From 39-52-133 sp036523795 (GTDB taxonomy: Bacteria > Pseudomonadota > Gammaproteobacteria > Burkholderiales > Gallionellaceae): 64,000 nt of DNA. A program made the translations under genes and the position numbers. Positions 32,172 to 41,571 of the stretch are shown here, piece by piece; position 1 is the stretch's first letter, and the number at the start of each line of letters is the position of its first letter. The stretch lies in the NCBI GenBank assembly GCA_036523795.1, contig DATDDN010000038.1:1-64000 (forward strand), written 5' to 3'. A model generated the notes under the pieces. The model searched no databases. It was not told where the DNA came from and saw nothing but the letters and a program-made list of their open reading frames with translations.

Positions 32172-34139
32172 TCAGGCGGCCGCCTCTGCGGGCAGATCAA
32201 CGGTAAAGGTCGAGCCCTTGTCAGCTTCGCTGCTCACCGCGATGGTGCCGCCATAGCGTGCCACCAGCGTATAGCTGATGGAAAGCCCGAGACCGGTGCC
32301 CTCGCCCTTCTTGGTGCTGTAGAAGGGATCGAAGATGCGACCCAGGTTGGCCGCTGCGATACCCACACCCGTGTCGCCGACCATAATCTGCACGCCCCTG
32401 CTGCCCCATGTGCGGGTGGCGAGGGTGAGCGTGCCGCCGTGCGGCATGGCGTGCAAGGCGTTGACGATGAGGTTGATCATCACCTGCTGCAATTCGTTGC
32501 GGTTGATGCTGGCCGTGCAGGTGGTGGCGCAGTCCTTGACCACGGCGACCTGGGCCCTGTTGAATTGATGGCGCACCAGGATCAGGCTGTCTTCCAGCAG
32601 CTGGTTCACATCCACCGCTTCGACGTAGCCCGCATACTCGGTAGGGCGGGCGAATTGCAGCAGCTTGGTGACCATCAGCTGAATGCGGTTGACCTGCTGG
32701 TTGATGAGGGCGATCTCGCCGGCCACCGACTGTGCATCCTTACCCAGCACGTCGCGCAGCACGTCCAGATTGCCCTGGATGACGGCAACCGGATTGTTGA
32801 TTTCGTGCGCCACGCTGGCGGTGATCTCGCCGATGGCGGCGAGCTTTTCCGCCATCACCAGCTGGCGCTGGGCTTCCAGCAATTTGTCGTTCGCCTCCTG
32901 CAGGCTGAGGGTGCGCTCGGCCACTTTGCGGTCCAGCTCATTGCCCCAGGCCTCCAGCTCCTTGCTGCGCTGGTTGAGCAGGTCCAGCAGCATGTCGAGG
33001 TGGCGGGCGACACGGCCGATTTCGTTGTCCGATTCGACGTTGCCGGTACGCGCATGCATGTCGCCCGACTCCACCGCAGAAATGGTTGCATTCATCTGCT
33101 CCAGCGGCGTGAAGATGCTGCGCGCCCAGCGCCAGGCCAGCCATATGCCGCCGAAACCGATGGCGGCGAAGATCAGCAGGATTGCGGACAGGGCCATGAC
33201 CAGCACGTCCCGGTATGGCCGCTCCAGATAGCCCACGTAGAGCATGCCCACCGCCTGATTGCGGCTGTTCAGGATCGGCTCGTACGCCGAGATGTACCAG
33301 TCCTTCACCACGAAGGCGCGGTCATACCAGGTCTTGCCCTCACCCAGCACCTTGTCGCGCACCGATTGGGAGACGCGCGTTCCCAGCGCGCGCTGGCCTT
33401 CGAACAGGCGCACGTTGGTGGCGATGCGCACATCGTCGAGGAACAGCGTTGCCGTGCCTTCACTGCGCGCAAGCAGGGTGCCGGGGCGATAGACCAGGGC
33501 ATTGATGTCGTCAACGAACCCCAGGTTCTGGTTGAGCAGCATGCCGCCTTCGAGCACGCCGAGCAGCTTGCCGCCCTCATCGAACACCGGCGCCGCGGTG
33601 TGGATGACCATGCCGCGCTTTTCCACGGTGCGGTCCGTGGGCGCCGCATTGGGTGTGGGCACCAGCGGCAGGTAGGCGTTGGCGAGCGGATTGATACCCA
33701 GGGCCGCCAGATGCTCGGAGCTGAAGATATCGATGGCCGTGGCCGCCTTGCCCTTCAGCGCCGTGCGCAGCACCGGCCATTCCGACGTCGGCCTGGGCTG
33801 TGGAACCAGGCGCAGGAAATCCAGCTGCAACTCGGCGCGCTTCCTGTCGAGGAAGGCTTGCAGCGCCTCGCCCCGCTTGCCGACGATATGCGATACCAGG
33901 CTGTTCGACTCGGCCAGGCCCGCGGTGTCCTTGCCCACCCGCTCGATGATGCGGTGGAAGTATTGGTCCGCCACGGCCAGATCGCTGATGACCTTGAAGT
34001 CGAGCAGCCGCTGGTAATAGGCGTATCCGCCGTAGGTGGAAAGCAGCAACAGGGTGAACAGCGCGAGCAGCAGGGGCAGCAGGACCAGCGCAAGCAACTT
34101 GCTGCGAATCGAAGTGCGCAGGCGCCGGAGCAGGTTCAT
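32172..34139 (-). CDS. Sensor histidine kinase with periplasmic Cache-like domain
   Basis: 655 residues. Transmembrane segment at about 14-38, a long periplasmic sensor region (about 40-310; MVIHTAAPVFDEGGKLLGVL and WYISAYEPILNSRNQAVGML are Cache-type pieces), second transmembrane segment at about 313-336, HAMP linker, coiled coil, then the kinase core with the phosphorylated His in TASVAHEINNPVAV, N box INLIVNALHAMPHGG and G boxes DTGVGI and GTGLGLS. It lies 30 bases downstream of a sigma54 response regulator on the same strand, so they form a two-component pair. The pair is divergent from the formate dehydrogenase operon. The signal is unknown. Confidence 0.9.
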   Translation of the reverse strand: MNLLRRLRTSIRSKLLALVLLPLLLALFTLLLLSTYGGYAYYQRLLDFKVISDLAVADQYFHRIIERVGKDTAGLAESNSLVSHIVGKRGEALQAFLDRKRAELQLDFLRLVPQPRPTSEWPVLRTALKGKAATAIDIFSSEHLAALGINPLANAYLPLVPTPNAAPTDRTVEKRGMVIHTAAPVFDEGGKLLGVLEGGMLLNQNLGFVDDINALVYRPGTLLARSEGTATLFLDDVRIATNVRLFEGQRALGTRVSQSVRDKVLGEGKTWYDRAFVVKDWYISAYEPILNSRNQAVGMLYVGYLERPYRDVLVMALSAILLIFAAIGFGGIWLAWRWARSIFTPLEQMNATISAVESGDMHARTGNVESDNEIGRVARHLDMLLDLLNQRSKELEAWGNELDRKVAERTLSLQEANDKLLEAQRQLVMAEKLAAIGEITASVAHEINNPVAVIQGNLDVLRDVLGKDAQSVAGEIALINQQVNRIQLMVTKLLQFARPTEYAGYVEAVDVNQLLEDSLILVRHQFNRAQVAVVKDCATTCTASINRNELQQVMINLIVNALHAMPHGGTLTLATRTWGSRGVQIMVGDTGVGIAAANLGRIFDPFYSTKKGEGTGLGLSISYTLVARYGGTIAVSSEADKGSTFTVDLPAEAAA

Positions 34140-34169
34140 GAGCGGAGGATTTCCGATATGGTTAGGTGG

Positions 34170-35591
34170 CTACTGCACACCCCATTCGGCGCACTTGCGA
34201 TCCAGCGTCTTGCGCGAAATGTTGAGGCGGCGCGCCGCTTCGGTCTTGTTGCCGGACATGGCCGACAGCACGCTCAGGATGTGGCGCTTCTCCACCGCCT
34301 CCAGCGACTCGCCCTGCTCCGGCTCCGCAGCGGCGGCCGCCGTTGTCTCATTGCCGAGGCAGGCATCAGGCACGCGCCCGAGTATCAGCGTGCGTTCGAT
34401 CACGTTGCGCAGCTCGCGCGCGTTGCCCGGCCAGCCGTAACGCCGCATCTTGTCCAGCGTCCCCGCGTCGAGCGTCACGGGAGTCATGGCCATCCTGGCG
34501 GCCAGCAGGTGCATGAAGTGCAGCGCCAGCGGCGCAATGTCTTCTGGCCTCTCGCGCAGCGGCGGGAGGTGGATGTTGATCACGTCCAGGCGGAAATACA
34601 GGTCCTGACGAAAGCTGCCGTTCTTGACGTGGTCGGCGAGTGCGCGGTTGGTGGCGGCGATGATGCGCACATCCACCGGGATTTCCATGTCCGAGCCGAC
34701 CGGGCGGATTTTCTTCTCGTCCAGCACACGCAGCAGTTTGGCCTGCAGGTTGAGCGGCATTTCGCCCACCTCATCCAGGAACAGCGTGCCGCCCTGCGCA
34801 TAGAAGAACAGGCCTTCGCGCGCGCCCGCCGCCCCGGTGAACGCGCCCTTGCTGTGGCCGAACAGTTCGCTCTCGATCAGCTCGGGCGCAATCGCACCGC
34901 AGTTGATCGCGACAAACGGGCGCGCCGCGCGCTGGCTGAACTGGTGCAGTGCGCGCGCCACCACTTCCTTGCCGGTGCCTGATTCGCCAGTGATCAGCAC
35001 GGTGCTGGGCAAGGGCGCCAGGCGCTGCACCAGGCTCTTGATCTCCTGCAGCGCCTGCGATTCGCCCACCATCGAAAAATGATCCGGCTCGCTTTCACAA
35101 TGGCTGGCGATGGCGCGCTTGAGCAGGAAGTTCTCGCGCTTCAGTTGCGCGCGGTCGAAGCAGCGGTTGATCGCGCCCAGCAGCTGGTCGATGCGGAAGG
35201 GCTTGAGGATGAAGTCGGAAGCGCCGCCGCGCAGCGCGCCGATGGCGGTGTCGAGATCGGCAAATGCGGTGATCAGGATCACGTCCTGGTGATAGCCCAG
35301 CGCGCGCAGCTCGTGCAGCCACTCCACGCCGGACTTGCCGGGCAAGGCGATGTCGAGGATCAGCAGGTCGAACGGCTTTTCGTCGATCAGCCGCGTGGCC
35401 TCCTCCACGCTGGCGGCCGCGGCCACCTGGCCGCAGCGCGCAGACAGCGCACGGGTGAGGAAGCTGCGCATGCCGGGCTCGTCATCCACCACCAGCACGC
35501 TGGATTGTGGCCAGGAACCAAAACTATCGGGGACATCCGCCTCTTCTGCGGACACTGCTGGCAATTCAGTAGCGGGAGAAGAAGCGTACAT
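34170..35591 (-). CDS. Sigma54-dependent response regulator
   Basis: 473 residues from the ATG at 35591 (GGAGG upstream). The receiver domain (about 30-145) has the acidic pair in VLVVDDEPG, the phosphorylated Asp in LLILDIALPGKSG, and the Lys in FILKPFR. The AAA+ domain follows: Walker A GESGTGKE, the sigma54-contact motif GAFTGAAG, Walker B GGTLFLDEVGEMPL and the arginine finger region. The C terminus is a Fis-type HTH (GNKTEAARRLNISRKTLDRK). Two palindromes in the intergenic gap at 35641-35693 are likely its binding sites for activating fdnG, whose promoter is sigma54-type. Confidence 0.92.
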   Translation of the reverse strand: MYASSPATELPAVSAEEADVPDSFGSWPQSSVLVVDDEPGMRSFLTRALSARCGQVAAAASVEEATRLIDEKPFDLLILDIALPGKSGVEWLHELRALGYHQDVILITAFADLDTAIGALRGGASDFILKPFRIDQLLGAINRCFDRAQLKRENFLLKRAIASHCESEPDHFSMVGESQALQEIKSLVQRLAPLPSTVLITGESGTGKEVVARALHQFSQRAARPFVAINCGAIAPELIESELFGHSKGAFTGAAGAREGLFFYAQGGTLFLDEVGEMPLNLQAKLLRVLDEKKIRPVGSDMEIPVDVRIIAATNRALADHVKNGSFRQDLYFRLDVINIHLPPLRERPEDIAPLALHFMHLLAARMAMTPVTLDAGTLDKMRRYGWPGNARELRNVIERTLILGRVPDACLGNETTAAAAAEPEQGESLEAVEKRHILSVLSAMSGNKTEAARRLNISRKTLDRKCAEWGVQ

Positions 35592-35640
35592 GACACCTCC
35601 GAATTTGCGAAAAATTCTTCTTTCATTCTCGCCCCTGCCG

Positions 35641-35693
35641 GGACATTTTGTCCATCCATTAAAGATCCCGGGCAAAAATTGCGACAAATTGTC
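35641..35693. promoter_or_regulatory. Two upstream activator palindromes for the fdn promoter
   Basis: Site 1, GGACATTTTGTCC (35641-35653), is a perfect 5-3-5 palindrome. Site 2, GCGACAAATTGTCC (35681-35694), contains the inverted match GACAAATTGTC. Centres are 41 bases apart, about four helical turns, on the same face. They lie 60-110 bases upstream of the -24 element at 35748, the normal position for enhancer sites of a sigma54 activator. Confidence 0.65.
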
Positions 35694-35747
35694 CATGCCC
35701 CACGCATAAATATTTTCAACACATTGTATTTATGGAGAATCCAGATA

Positions 35748-35763
35748 TGGCACAGCTTATGCT
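35748..35763 (+). promoter_or_regulatory. Sigma54-type (-24/-12) promoter of fdnG
   Basis: TGGCAC-AGCTT-ATGCT: the invariant GG (35749-35750) and GC (35761-35762) are spaced twelve bases first to first, as in TGGCAC-N5-TTGCW; one base of the -12 element differs (A for T). It lies about 60 bases before the fdnG start and faces the sigma54 response regulator gene across the gap. Confidence 0.72.
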
Positions 35764-35823
35764 TGAGAAACGTTATCTGGTATCCAATTCCGGGTGCCGG
35801 CGTTGTGCTTGGGAGAAAACAAC

Positions 35824-38800
35824 ATGCAAGTCACCAGACGGCAGTTCTTCAAGGTCTGTGCTGCAGGAGTGGGAAGCTCCAGTTTGGCGATGCTGGGTTT
35901 TGCGCCAAACAATGCATTGGCCGAGGTACGCACGTTCAAGCTGGCACGCTCCACCGAAACACGCAATACCTGTCCCTATTGCTCGGTGTCGTGCGGCCTG
36001 CTGATCTACAGCCATGGCGACAATGCCAAGAACGCGCACGGCTCGATCATCCACATCGAGGGCGACCCGGATCACCCGGTCAATCGCGGCACGCTGTGCC
36101 CCAAAGGCGCCGGCCTGCTCGATTTCGTGCACAGCGACAGCCGCCTGAGATATCCCGAATACCGGGCACCCGGCAGCAAGGAGTGGAAGCGCATCTCCTG
36201 GGAAGATGCGTTTAGCCGCATCGCCAAGCTGATGAAGGAAGATCGCGACAAGAATTTCGAGACCAGGAACAAGGACGGGGGCCTGGTGAACCGCTGGCTC
36301 ACCACCGGCTTCCTCGCCGCATCGGCCTCCAGCAACGAAACAGGCTACATCACACAAAAGGTGGTGCGCAGCCTGGGAATGCTCGCATTCGACAACCAGG
36401 CGCGTGTATGACACGGTCCGACGGTGGCAAGTCTTGCCCCGACGTTTGGCCGCGGCGCCATGACCAACTCCTGGGTCGATATCAAGAACGCCGATCTGGT
36501 GCTCATCATGGGCGGCAATGCTGCCGAGGCGCATCCCTGCGGCTTCAAGTGGGTGACCGAGGCCAAGGCGCACAACAAGGCCCGCCTGATCGTGGTGGAC
36601 CCGCGCTTCACGCGCTCTGCCGCAATGGCCGACTTCTACGCGCCGATCCGTACGGGTACGGACATTGCGTTCCTGGGCGGCGTGATCAATTACCTGCTGA
36701 GCAACGACAAGATCCAGCATGAGTACGCGAGGAGCTACACCGATTTCTCCTTCCTGGTGAACAAGGATTTCAAATTCGTGAACGGTCTTTTCTCCGGCTA
36801 CAACGCGGACAAACACAAGTACGAAGACAAGGCCAGCTGGAGCTACCAGAAGGGCGCGGACGGCTTCGTCAAGACCGATCCGAGCCTGCGCGATCCGCAC
36901 TGCGTGTATCAGCTGATGAAGGCGCACTACTCGCGCTATACGCCGGAGAAGGTGAGCGAAATCTGCGGCACGCCGAAGGATGCCTTCCTGAAAGTGTGCG
37001 AGATGATCGCCAGCACCTCGACGCCCGACAGAACCATGACCATCATGTATGCCCTGGGCTGGACCCAGCACTCGCAGGGCTCGCAGATGATCCGCACCGG
37101 CGCGATGGTGCAGCTGCTGCTGGGCAACATCGGCGTGCCGGGCGGCGGCATGAATGCCTTGCGCGGGCACTCCAACATCCAGGGCCTGACCGATCTGGGC
37201 CTGCTCTCCAACCTGCTGCCGGGATACATGACGCTGCCCAACGAGAGCGAGCAGGATTTCGACAAGTACCTGGAAACGCGCACCCTGAAGCCGTTGCGCG
37301 CCAACCAGATGAGCTACTGGCAGAACTATCCGAAGTTCTTCATCAGCAACATGAAATCCTGGTTTGGCGATGAAGCGACTGCGGAGAACCGCTGGGGCTA
37401 TGACATGCTGCCCAAGCTGGACAAGGTGCACGACATGCTGCAGGTGTTCGAGGACATGAACAACGGCAAGGTGAACGGCTACATCTGCCAGGGCTTCAAC
37501 CCGCTTGCCTCCGCACCCTGCAAGGTCAAGGTGTCGGGTGCGCTATCCAAGCTCAAGTATCTGGTCATCATCGATCCCCTGGCGACAGAAACCTCCGAGT
37601 TCTGGCAGAACCACGGCGAATACAATGACGTCAATCCGGGCGAGATCCAGACCGAAGTGTTCCGCCTCCCCTCCACCTGCTTTGCGGAAGAAGATGGCTC
37701 GCTGGTGAACTCGTCGCGCTGGCTGCAGTGGCACTGGAAAGCTGCCGAGCCGCCGGGTGAAGCCAAGGGCGATGCCGAAATCATCGCCGGCATCTTCCTC
37801 AGGCTGAAGGCGATGTACAAGAAGGATGGCGGCGCCTACCCCGCGCCCATCATGCGCCTGACCTGGAACCACAAGATTCCCGACGCGCCTTCTGCGGAAG
37901 AGCTGGCCCGGGAGTATTCCGGCAAGGCGCTGAAGGATGTGACGGACCCCAAGGACAAGACCAGGGTACTGGTGAAAGCCGGCGAGCAGCTGAATGGCTT
38001 CGGCGAGCTGCGCGATGACGGCTCCACCGCCAGCGGCAACTGGCTCTTCTGCGGCGCATGGTCGGAAAAGGGCAACCTGATGGCGCGGCGCGACAATTCC
38101 GATCCCTACGGCATCGGCCAGCACCTGAACTGGGCATATTCGTGGCCAGCCAACCGGCGCATCATGTACAACCGTGCATCGTGCGACCCGGGCGGCAAGC
38201 CGTGGAGTGCAAGACACAAGCTGATCGCGTGGAATTCCGCAACGGGCAAGTGGGCCGGCGCAGACGTGCCGGACATGCGGCCGGATGCGTCACCGGGCGA
38301 GAACGTGGGGCCGTTCATCATGAACCCGGAAGGCGTGGCGCGCTTCTTTGCCCTCGACAAGATGGCGGAAGGCCCATTCCCCGAGCACTACGAGCCGCTG
38401 GAATCCCCCCTCGCCAACAACCCCATGCATCCGGACAACCCGCTGGCACGCGCCAACCCGGCAGCACGTGTGTTCAAGTCGGACAAGGATACGTTCGGCA
38501 CGGTGGACAAGTTCCCCTACATTGGCACGACCTACCGCCTCACCGAGCACTTCCACTTCTGGACCAAACACGCCAGGCTCAATGCCGTCGTGCAGCCGGA
38601 ACAGTTTGTGGAAATCGGCGAAGAACTGGCCAGGGAAAAGGGCATCAAGGCGGGCGACCATGTGAGAGTGAAATCCATGCGCGGTTTCATCCTGGCGATT
38701 GCCGTGGTGACCAAGCGACTGCAAGCCATGACGGTAGCGGGCAAGAAGGTCCACCATGTGGGCATGCCCATCCACTGGGGCTTCATGGGGGTAGCCAAGA

Positions 38801-38898
38801 ATGGTTACATCACCAACACATTGACGCCATTCGTCGGTGATGCGAACGCGCAGACTCCCGAGTTCAAGTCCTTCCTCGTCGACATTGAAAAGGTCTAG
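35824..38898 (+). CDS. fdnG: Formate dehydrogenase-N/O alpha subunit, selenoprotein
   Basis: 1024 residues when the in-frame TGA at 36409-36411 is read as selenocysteine at residue 196, the same position as in E. coli FdnG. Evidence for readthrough: the sequence on both sides is the family sequence (NQARV-Sec-HGPTVASL), a stem-loop follows the UGA, and selA, selB and selC lie downstream. A twin-arginine signal (TRRQFFK) sends it to the periplasm. The [4Fe-4S] ligands are CPYCSVSCGLLIY and TLCPKG. It binds bis-molybdopterin guanine dinucleotide and oxidises formate to CO2, passing electrons to FdnH, FdnI and quinone. Start: ATG with GGGAG upstream. A standard caller would split it into two genes. 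Confidence 0.96.
36409..36450 (+). promoter_or_regulatory. UGA selenocysteine codon and bacterial SECIS hairpin
   Basis: The UGA at 36409-36411 is followed 14 bases later by a hairpin with stem GGCA (36426-36429) and TGCC (36435-36438) and a five-base loop AGTCT that includes the GU needed for SelB contact. The surrounding bases extend the stem imperfectly. Sequence and spacing match the fdnG SECIS of enterobacteria. Confidence 0.88.
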
Positions 38899-38921
38899 TG
38901 CATGAAATATGCACTAGACCT
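38891..38921 (+). promoter_or_regulatory. Perfect 13-bp hairpin at the fdnG stop codon
   Basis: AGGTCTAGTGCAT - GAAAT - ATGCACTAGACCT is a perfect inverted repeat with a five-base loop. The fdnG stop codon TAG (38896-38898) lies inside the left arm. No T-run follows, so it is probably an mRNA-stabilising or processing element between fdnG and fdnH, not a terminator. Confidence 0.7.
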
Positions 38922-39055
38922 TTCAGTGAAGGCTAACGTCTCGCGTAGCGAGAGGTTAAGCCGGAGCTAAAAGGCTTAATGAAGTGTGCGCCAGATCTTT
39001 CAGTGAACGCTGACGTCTCGCGCAGCGAGCCGTCAGGCCGGAACTAAAAACAGGA
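38902..39055 (+). repeat. Two 77-bp tandem repeat units, each with a small open frame
   Basis: Unit 1 (38902-38978) and unit 2 (38979-39055) are imperfect direct copies, sharing for example CTTTCAGTGAA, ACGTCTCGCG and AGCGAG at the same offsets. Each begins with ATG and runs 22 codons to a TAA. The two peptides begin MKYALDLSV and MKCAPDLSV and match in about half their residues. No ribosome binding site is obvious for the first. The insert separates fdnG from fdnH by 164 bases. Confidence 0.8.
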
Positions 39056-39062
39056 GATAACC

Positions 39063-39935
39063 ATGGCACTGCAATCACTCAATATCAAGGCACGCTCCGC
39101 CACCACCACCCCGCCCCCGTCTGCGCGCGGCAGCGCAATCGAGGTGGCCAAGCTGATCGACATCTCCAAGTGCATAGGCTGCAAGGCTTGCCAGGTGGCG
39201 TGCATGGAGTGGAACGACCTGCGCGACGAGGTGGGCAGCAACGCGGGCGTGTATGACAACCCGCGCGACCTTACCGCACAGTCGTGGACCGTGATGCGCT
39301 ACTCCGAAGTGGAGGTGCAGCAGGGCAAGCTCGAATGGCTGATCCGCAAGGACGGCTGCATGCATTGCGCCGACCCGGGCTGCCTCAAGGCCTGCCCGGC
39401 ACCGGGCGCCATCGTGCAGTACGCAAACGGCATCGTGGATTTCCATGAGGAGAACTGCATCGGTTGCGGCTACTGCATCACCGGCTGCCCGTTCAACATC
39501 CCGCGCATCTCGAACAAGGACAGCAAGGCGTACAAGTGCACCCTGTGCTCGGACCGTGTCGCGGTGGGCATGGAGCCGGCCTGCGTAAAGACCTGCCCCA
39601 CCGGCGCGATCGTGTTCGGCTCCAAGGAGGACATGCAAGAACATGCCGCAGGCCGCATCGCCGACCTGAAGGAACGCGGCTTCGAGCAGGCCGGCTTGTA
39701 CGATCCGCAGGGAGTGGGCGGCACGCACGTGATGTATGTGCTGCAGCACGCCGACCAGCCCGGGCTCTATGCGGGCCTGCCCAAGGACCCGAGCATCAGC
39801 CCGATGGTGTCGGTGTGGAAAGGCGTCACCAAGCCGGTGCTGTCGCTGGGCCTCGGGCTGATGGCGCTGGCCGGCTTCTTCCATTATGTGACCGCCGGCC
39901 CCAAGGAAGTGGACGAAGAGGAAACCGAAGCATGA
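39063..39935 (+). CDS. fdnH: Formate dehydrogenase beta subunit (4x[4Fe-4S])
   Basis: 290 residues. Four ferredoxin-type clusters are visible: CIGCKACQVAC, GCMHCADPGCLKACP, CIGCGYCITGCP and CTLCSDRV...CVKTCP. A single C-terminal membrane anchor (VLSLGLGLMALAGFFHYVT) holds it to the inner membrane facing the periplasm. It passes electrons from FdnG to the cytochrome b subunit. Start: ATG with CAGGAGATAACC upstream. It lies 164 bases after fdnG behind a hairpin and a tandem repeat. Confidence 0.95.
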   Translation: MALQSLNIKARSATTTPPPSARGSAIEVAKLIDISKCIGCKACQVACMEWNDLRDEVGSNAGVYDNPRDLTAQSWTVMRYSEVEVQQGKLEWLIRKDGCMHCADPGCLKACPAPGAIVQYANGIVDFHEENCIGCGYCITGCPFNIPRISNKDSKAYKCTLCSDRVAVGMEPACVKTCPTGAIVFGSKEDMQEHAAGRIADLKERGFEQAGLYDPQGVGGTHVMYVLQHADQPGLYAGLPKDPSISPMVSVWKGVTKPVLSLGLGLMALAGFFHYVTAGPKEVDEEETEA

Positions 39936-39971
39936 GCCGCACACCGTGCCGATCTCATTCAGGAGAATGCC

Positions 39972-40592
39972 ATGACTAAACCGCAACTGATCAATCGCTA
40001 CACCGCACAGGAGCGCAAGAATCACTGGGCCGTGGCGATCTGTTTCATCCTGCTTGCCCTGTCCGGCCTGGCGCTGTTCCACCCGGCCTTCTTCTTCCTC
40101 ACCAGCCTGTTTGGCGGCGGGGTGTGGGCGCGCATCCTGCATCCCTTCATCGGCGTAATCCTGTTTGCGCTGTTCATGTACATGGCGCGCGGATTTGCAC
40201 CACACAACCGGATCACCGATGCAGACCGTGAGTGGATGGGCCACATCAAGGATGTGCTGTGCAACAGGGACGACAAGCTGCCGGAAGTGGGCAAGTACAA
40301 CGCCGGGCAGAAATACCTGTTCTGGACGCTGGTGACCTGCATCCCGGTGCTGTTCGTGTCGGGCGTCGTCATCTGGCAGCCCTACTTCGCGGCCGGCATG
40401 CCGGTAGATTTGTTGCGCATTGCGGTGCTTGTGCATGCGCTCGCCGCCTTTGTGGCGATCGCCACCATCATCGTGCACATCTATGCCGCAATCTGGGTGA
40501 AGGGTTCGATACGCGCCATGACACGTGGCACCGTGAGCAAGGCATGGGCACGCCATCACCATGCAGGCTGGTACAAGGAAATTTCCAAATAA
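39972..40592 (+). CDS. fdnI: Formate dehydrogenase gamma subunit, cytochrome b556
   Basis: 206 residues with four transmembrane segments (IC-FILLALSGLALFHP, ILHPFIGVILFALFMYMARG, FWTLVTCIPVLFVSGVVIW, IAVLVHALAAFVAIATIIVH). Heme-ligand His residues are placed as in FdnI: RKNHWAVA, LHPFIG, VHALAA and IVHIYAA. It transfers electrons to the quinone pool, giving a formate:quinone oxidoreductase. It starts 36 bases after fdnH with AGGAGAATGCC before the ATG. Confidence 0.95.
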   Translation: MTKPQLINRYTAQERKNHWAVAICFILLALSGLALFHPAFFFLTSLFGGGVWARILHPFIGVILFALFMYMARGFAPHNRITDADREWMGHIKDVLCNRDDKLPEVGKYNAGQKYLFWTLVTCIPVLFVSGVVIWQPYFAAGMPVDLLRIAVLVHALAAFVAIATIIVHIYAAIWVKGSIRAMTRGTVSKAWARHHHAGWYKEISK

Positions 40593-40595
40593 TCC

Positions 40596-41519
40596 ATGAG
40601 CACAACGACCATCCTCGAACCTGGGCAGATCGAAGCGACGGCGGGAGACATCCCGGCGCTGCTGACACCGCCCGCCGATCTGTTTGCATCACGCGCCAGA
40701 CGTTTGCGCCAACTGGCGTCAGGCCACAGCCTGGCAGATTATCTGCATTTCATCGCCAGGCTGGCGGACGCACAGCACGCCGCGCTGCGAAGTATCAGCG
40801 CGCCGCTGCCCGCTGCGGCCTTCCTGGCACGGTGCAGTGAACACCAGATGCCGCCGCTCGCTCCCGCCGGCTGGCGGCGCGATCCCGCGTGGCTGCAAGT
40901 GCTGGATGAGCTGGTGAAGACCATGATGACGGACGCACCAGCGCCTGCCCGTACCGCCTTGCAGGGCTTGACCGACAAGGGACACGACTGGGCCGAGGCG
41001 CAGGCAGACCTCTTGCTGGGCGGAAACTTCGACGGCCTGGACATGGCCTGCGCACCGCTGATCGGCGCGGCCTTGCAGGTGTACTGGACGCATCTTTCCC
41101 GCTCGCTCAGGCCGGAACAGGTCGCGCTGCCTGAACAGCCCAACCTGTGCCCCGTGTGCGGCAGCCATCCGGTTGCGTCGGTGGTGCGCATCGGCGGCAA
41201 CGTCAGCGGCCTGCGCTACCTGCAATGCACCCTGTGCAGCTCGGAGTGGCATGTAGTGCGCGCAAAGTGCAGCAACTGCGACAACACCCGCGACATCAGC
41301 TACTACAACATTGAGGCGGATGCCGGCGTGGTACGCGCGGAAAGCTGCCCCGAGTGCCAGAGCTATCTCAAGGTCGTGCATATGGACAAGGATCCGCACG
41401 CCGAGGCCTGCGCCGATGACCTCGCCTCGTTCGCCCTTGACTGGCTGATGGGCGAACAGGGCCTGGGCCGCAACGGCATCAATCTGCTGATGCTGCATGG
41501 GGCAGACGGCGGCGCTTAG
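40596..41519 (+). CDS. fdhE: Formate dehydrogenase accessory protein FdhE
   Basis: 307 residues. Four CxxC motifs (CPVC, CTLC, CSNC, CPEC) between about residues 185 and 260 form the rubredoxin-type iron sites known for FdhE, which is needed for activity of the respiratory formate dehydrogenases. The C terminus (LDWLMGEQGLGRNGINLLM) is also typical. The ATG lies three bases after the fdnI stop, so it is part of the same transcript. Confidence 0.93.
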   Translation: MSTTTILEPGQIEATAGDIPALLTPPADLFASRARRLRQLASGHSLADYLHFIARLADAQHAALRSISAPLPAAAFLARCSEHQMPPLAPAGWRRDPAWLQVLDELVKTMMTDAPAPARTALQGLTDKGHDWAEAQADLLLGGNFDGLDMACAPLIGAALQVYWTHLSRSLRPEQVALPEQPNLCPVCGSHPVASVVRIGGNVSGLRYLQCTLCSSEWHVVRAKCSNCDNTRDISYYNIEADAGVVRAESCPECQSYLKVVHMDKDPHAEACADDLASFALDWLMGEQGLGRNGINLLMLHGADGGA

Positions 41520-41571
41520 CCGTACGGAGTTCTTTTTGAAGAGTCTGTTTGGAAATTTCACGTGAGCCAGA

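Noticed and set aside
32109..34982. 957-codon open frame on the plus strand across the kinase and regulator genes
   Set aside because: It lies antisense to two genes with complete, ordered domain motifs, has no recognisable protein features and arises from GC-rich codon bias.
36409..36411. Nonsense mutation or frameshift splitting the formate dehydrogenase gene
   Set aside because: The UGA is at the known selenocysteine position, followed by a SECIS-like hairpin, and selA, selB and selC are present downstream.
35773..37431. 552-codon minus-strand open frame opposite fdnG
   Set aside because: Antisense to a clear formate dehydrogenase sequence; low-complexity translation.
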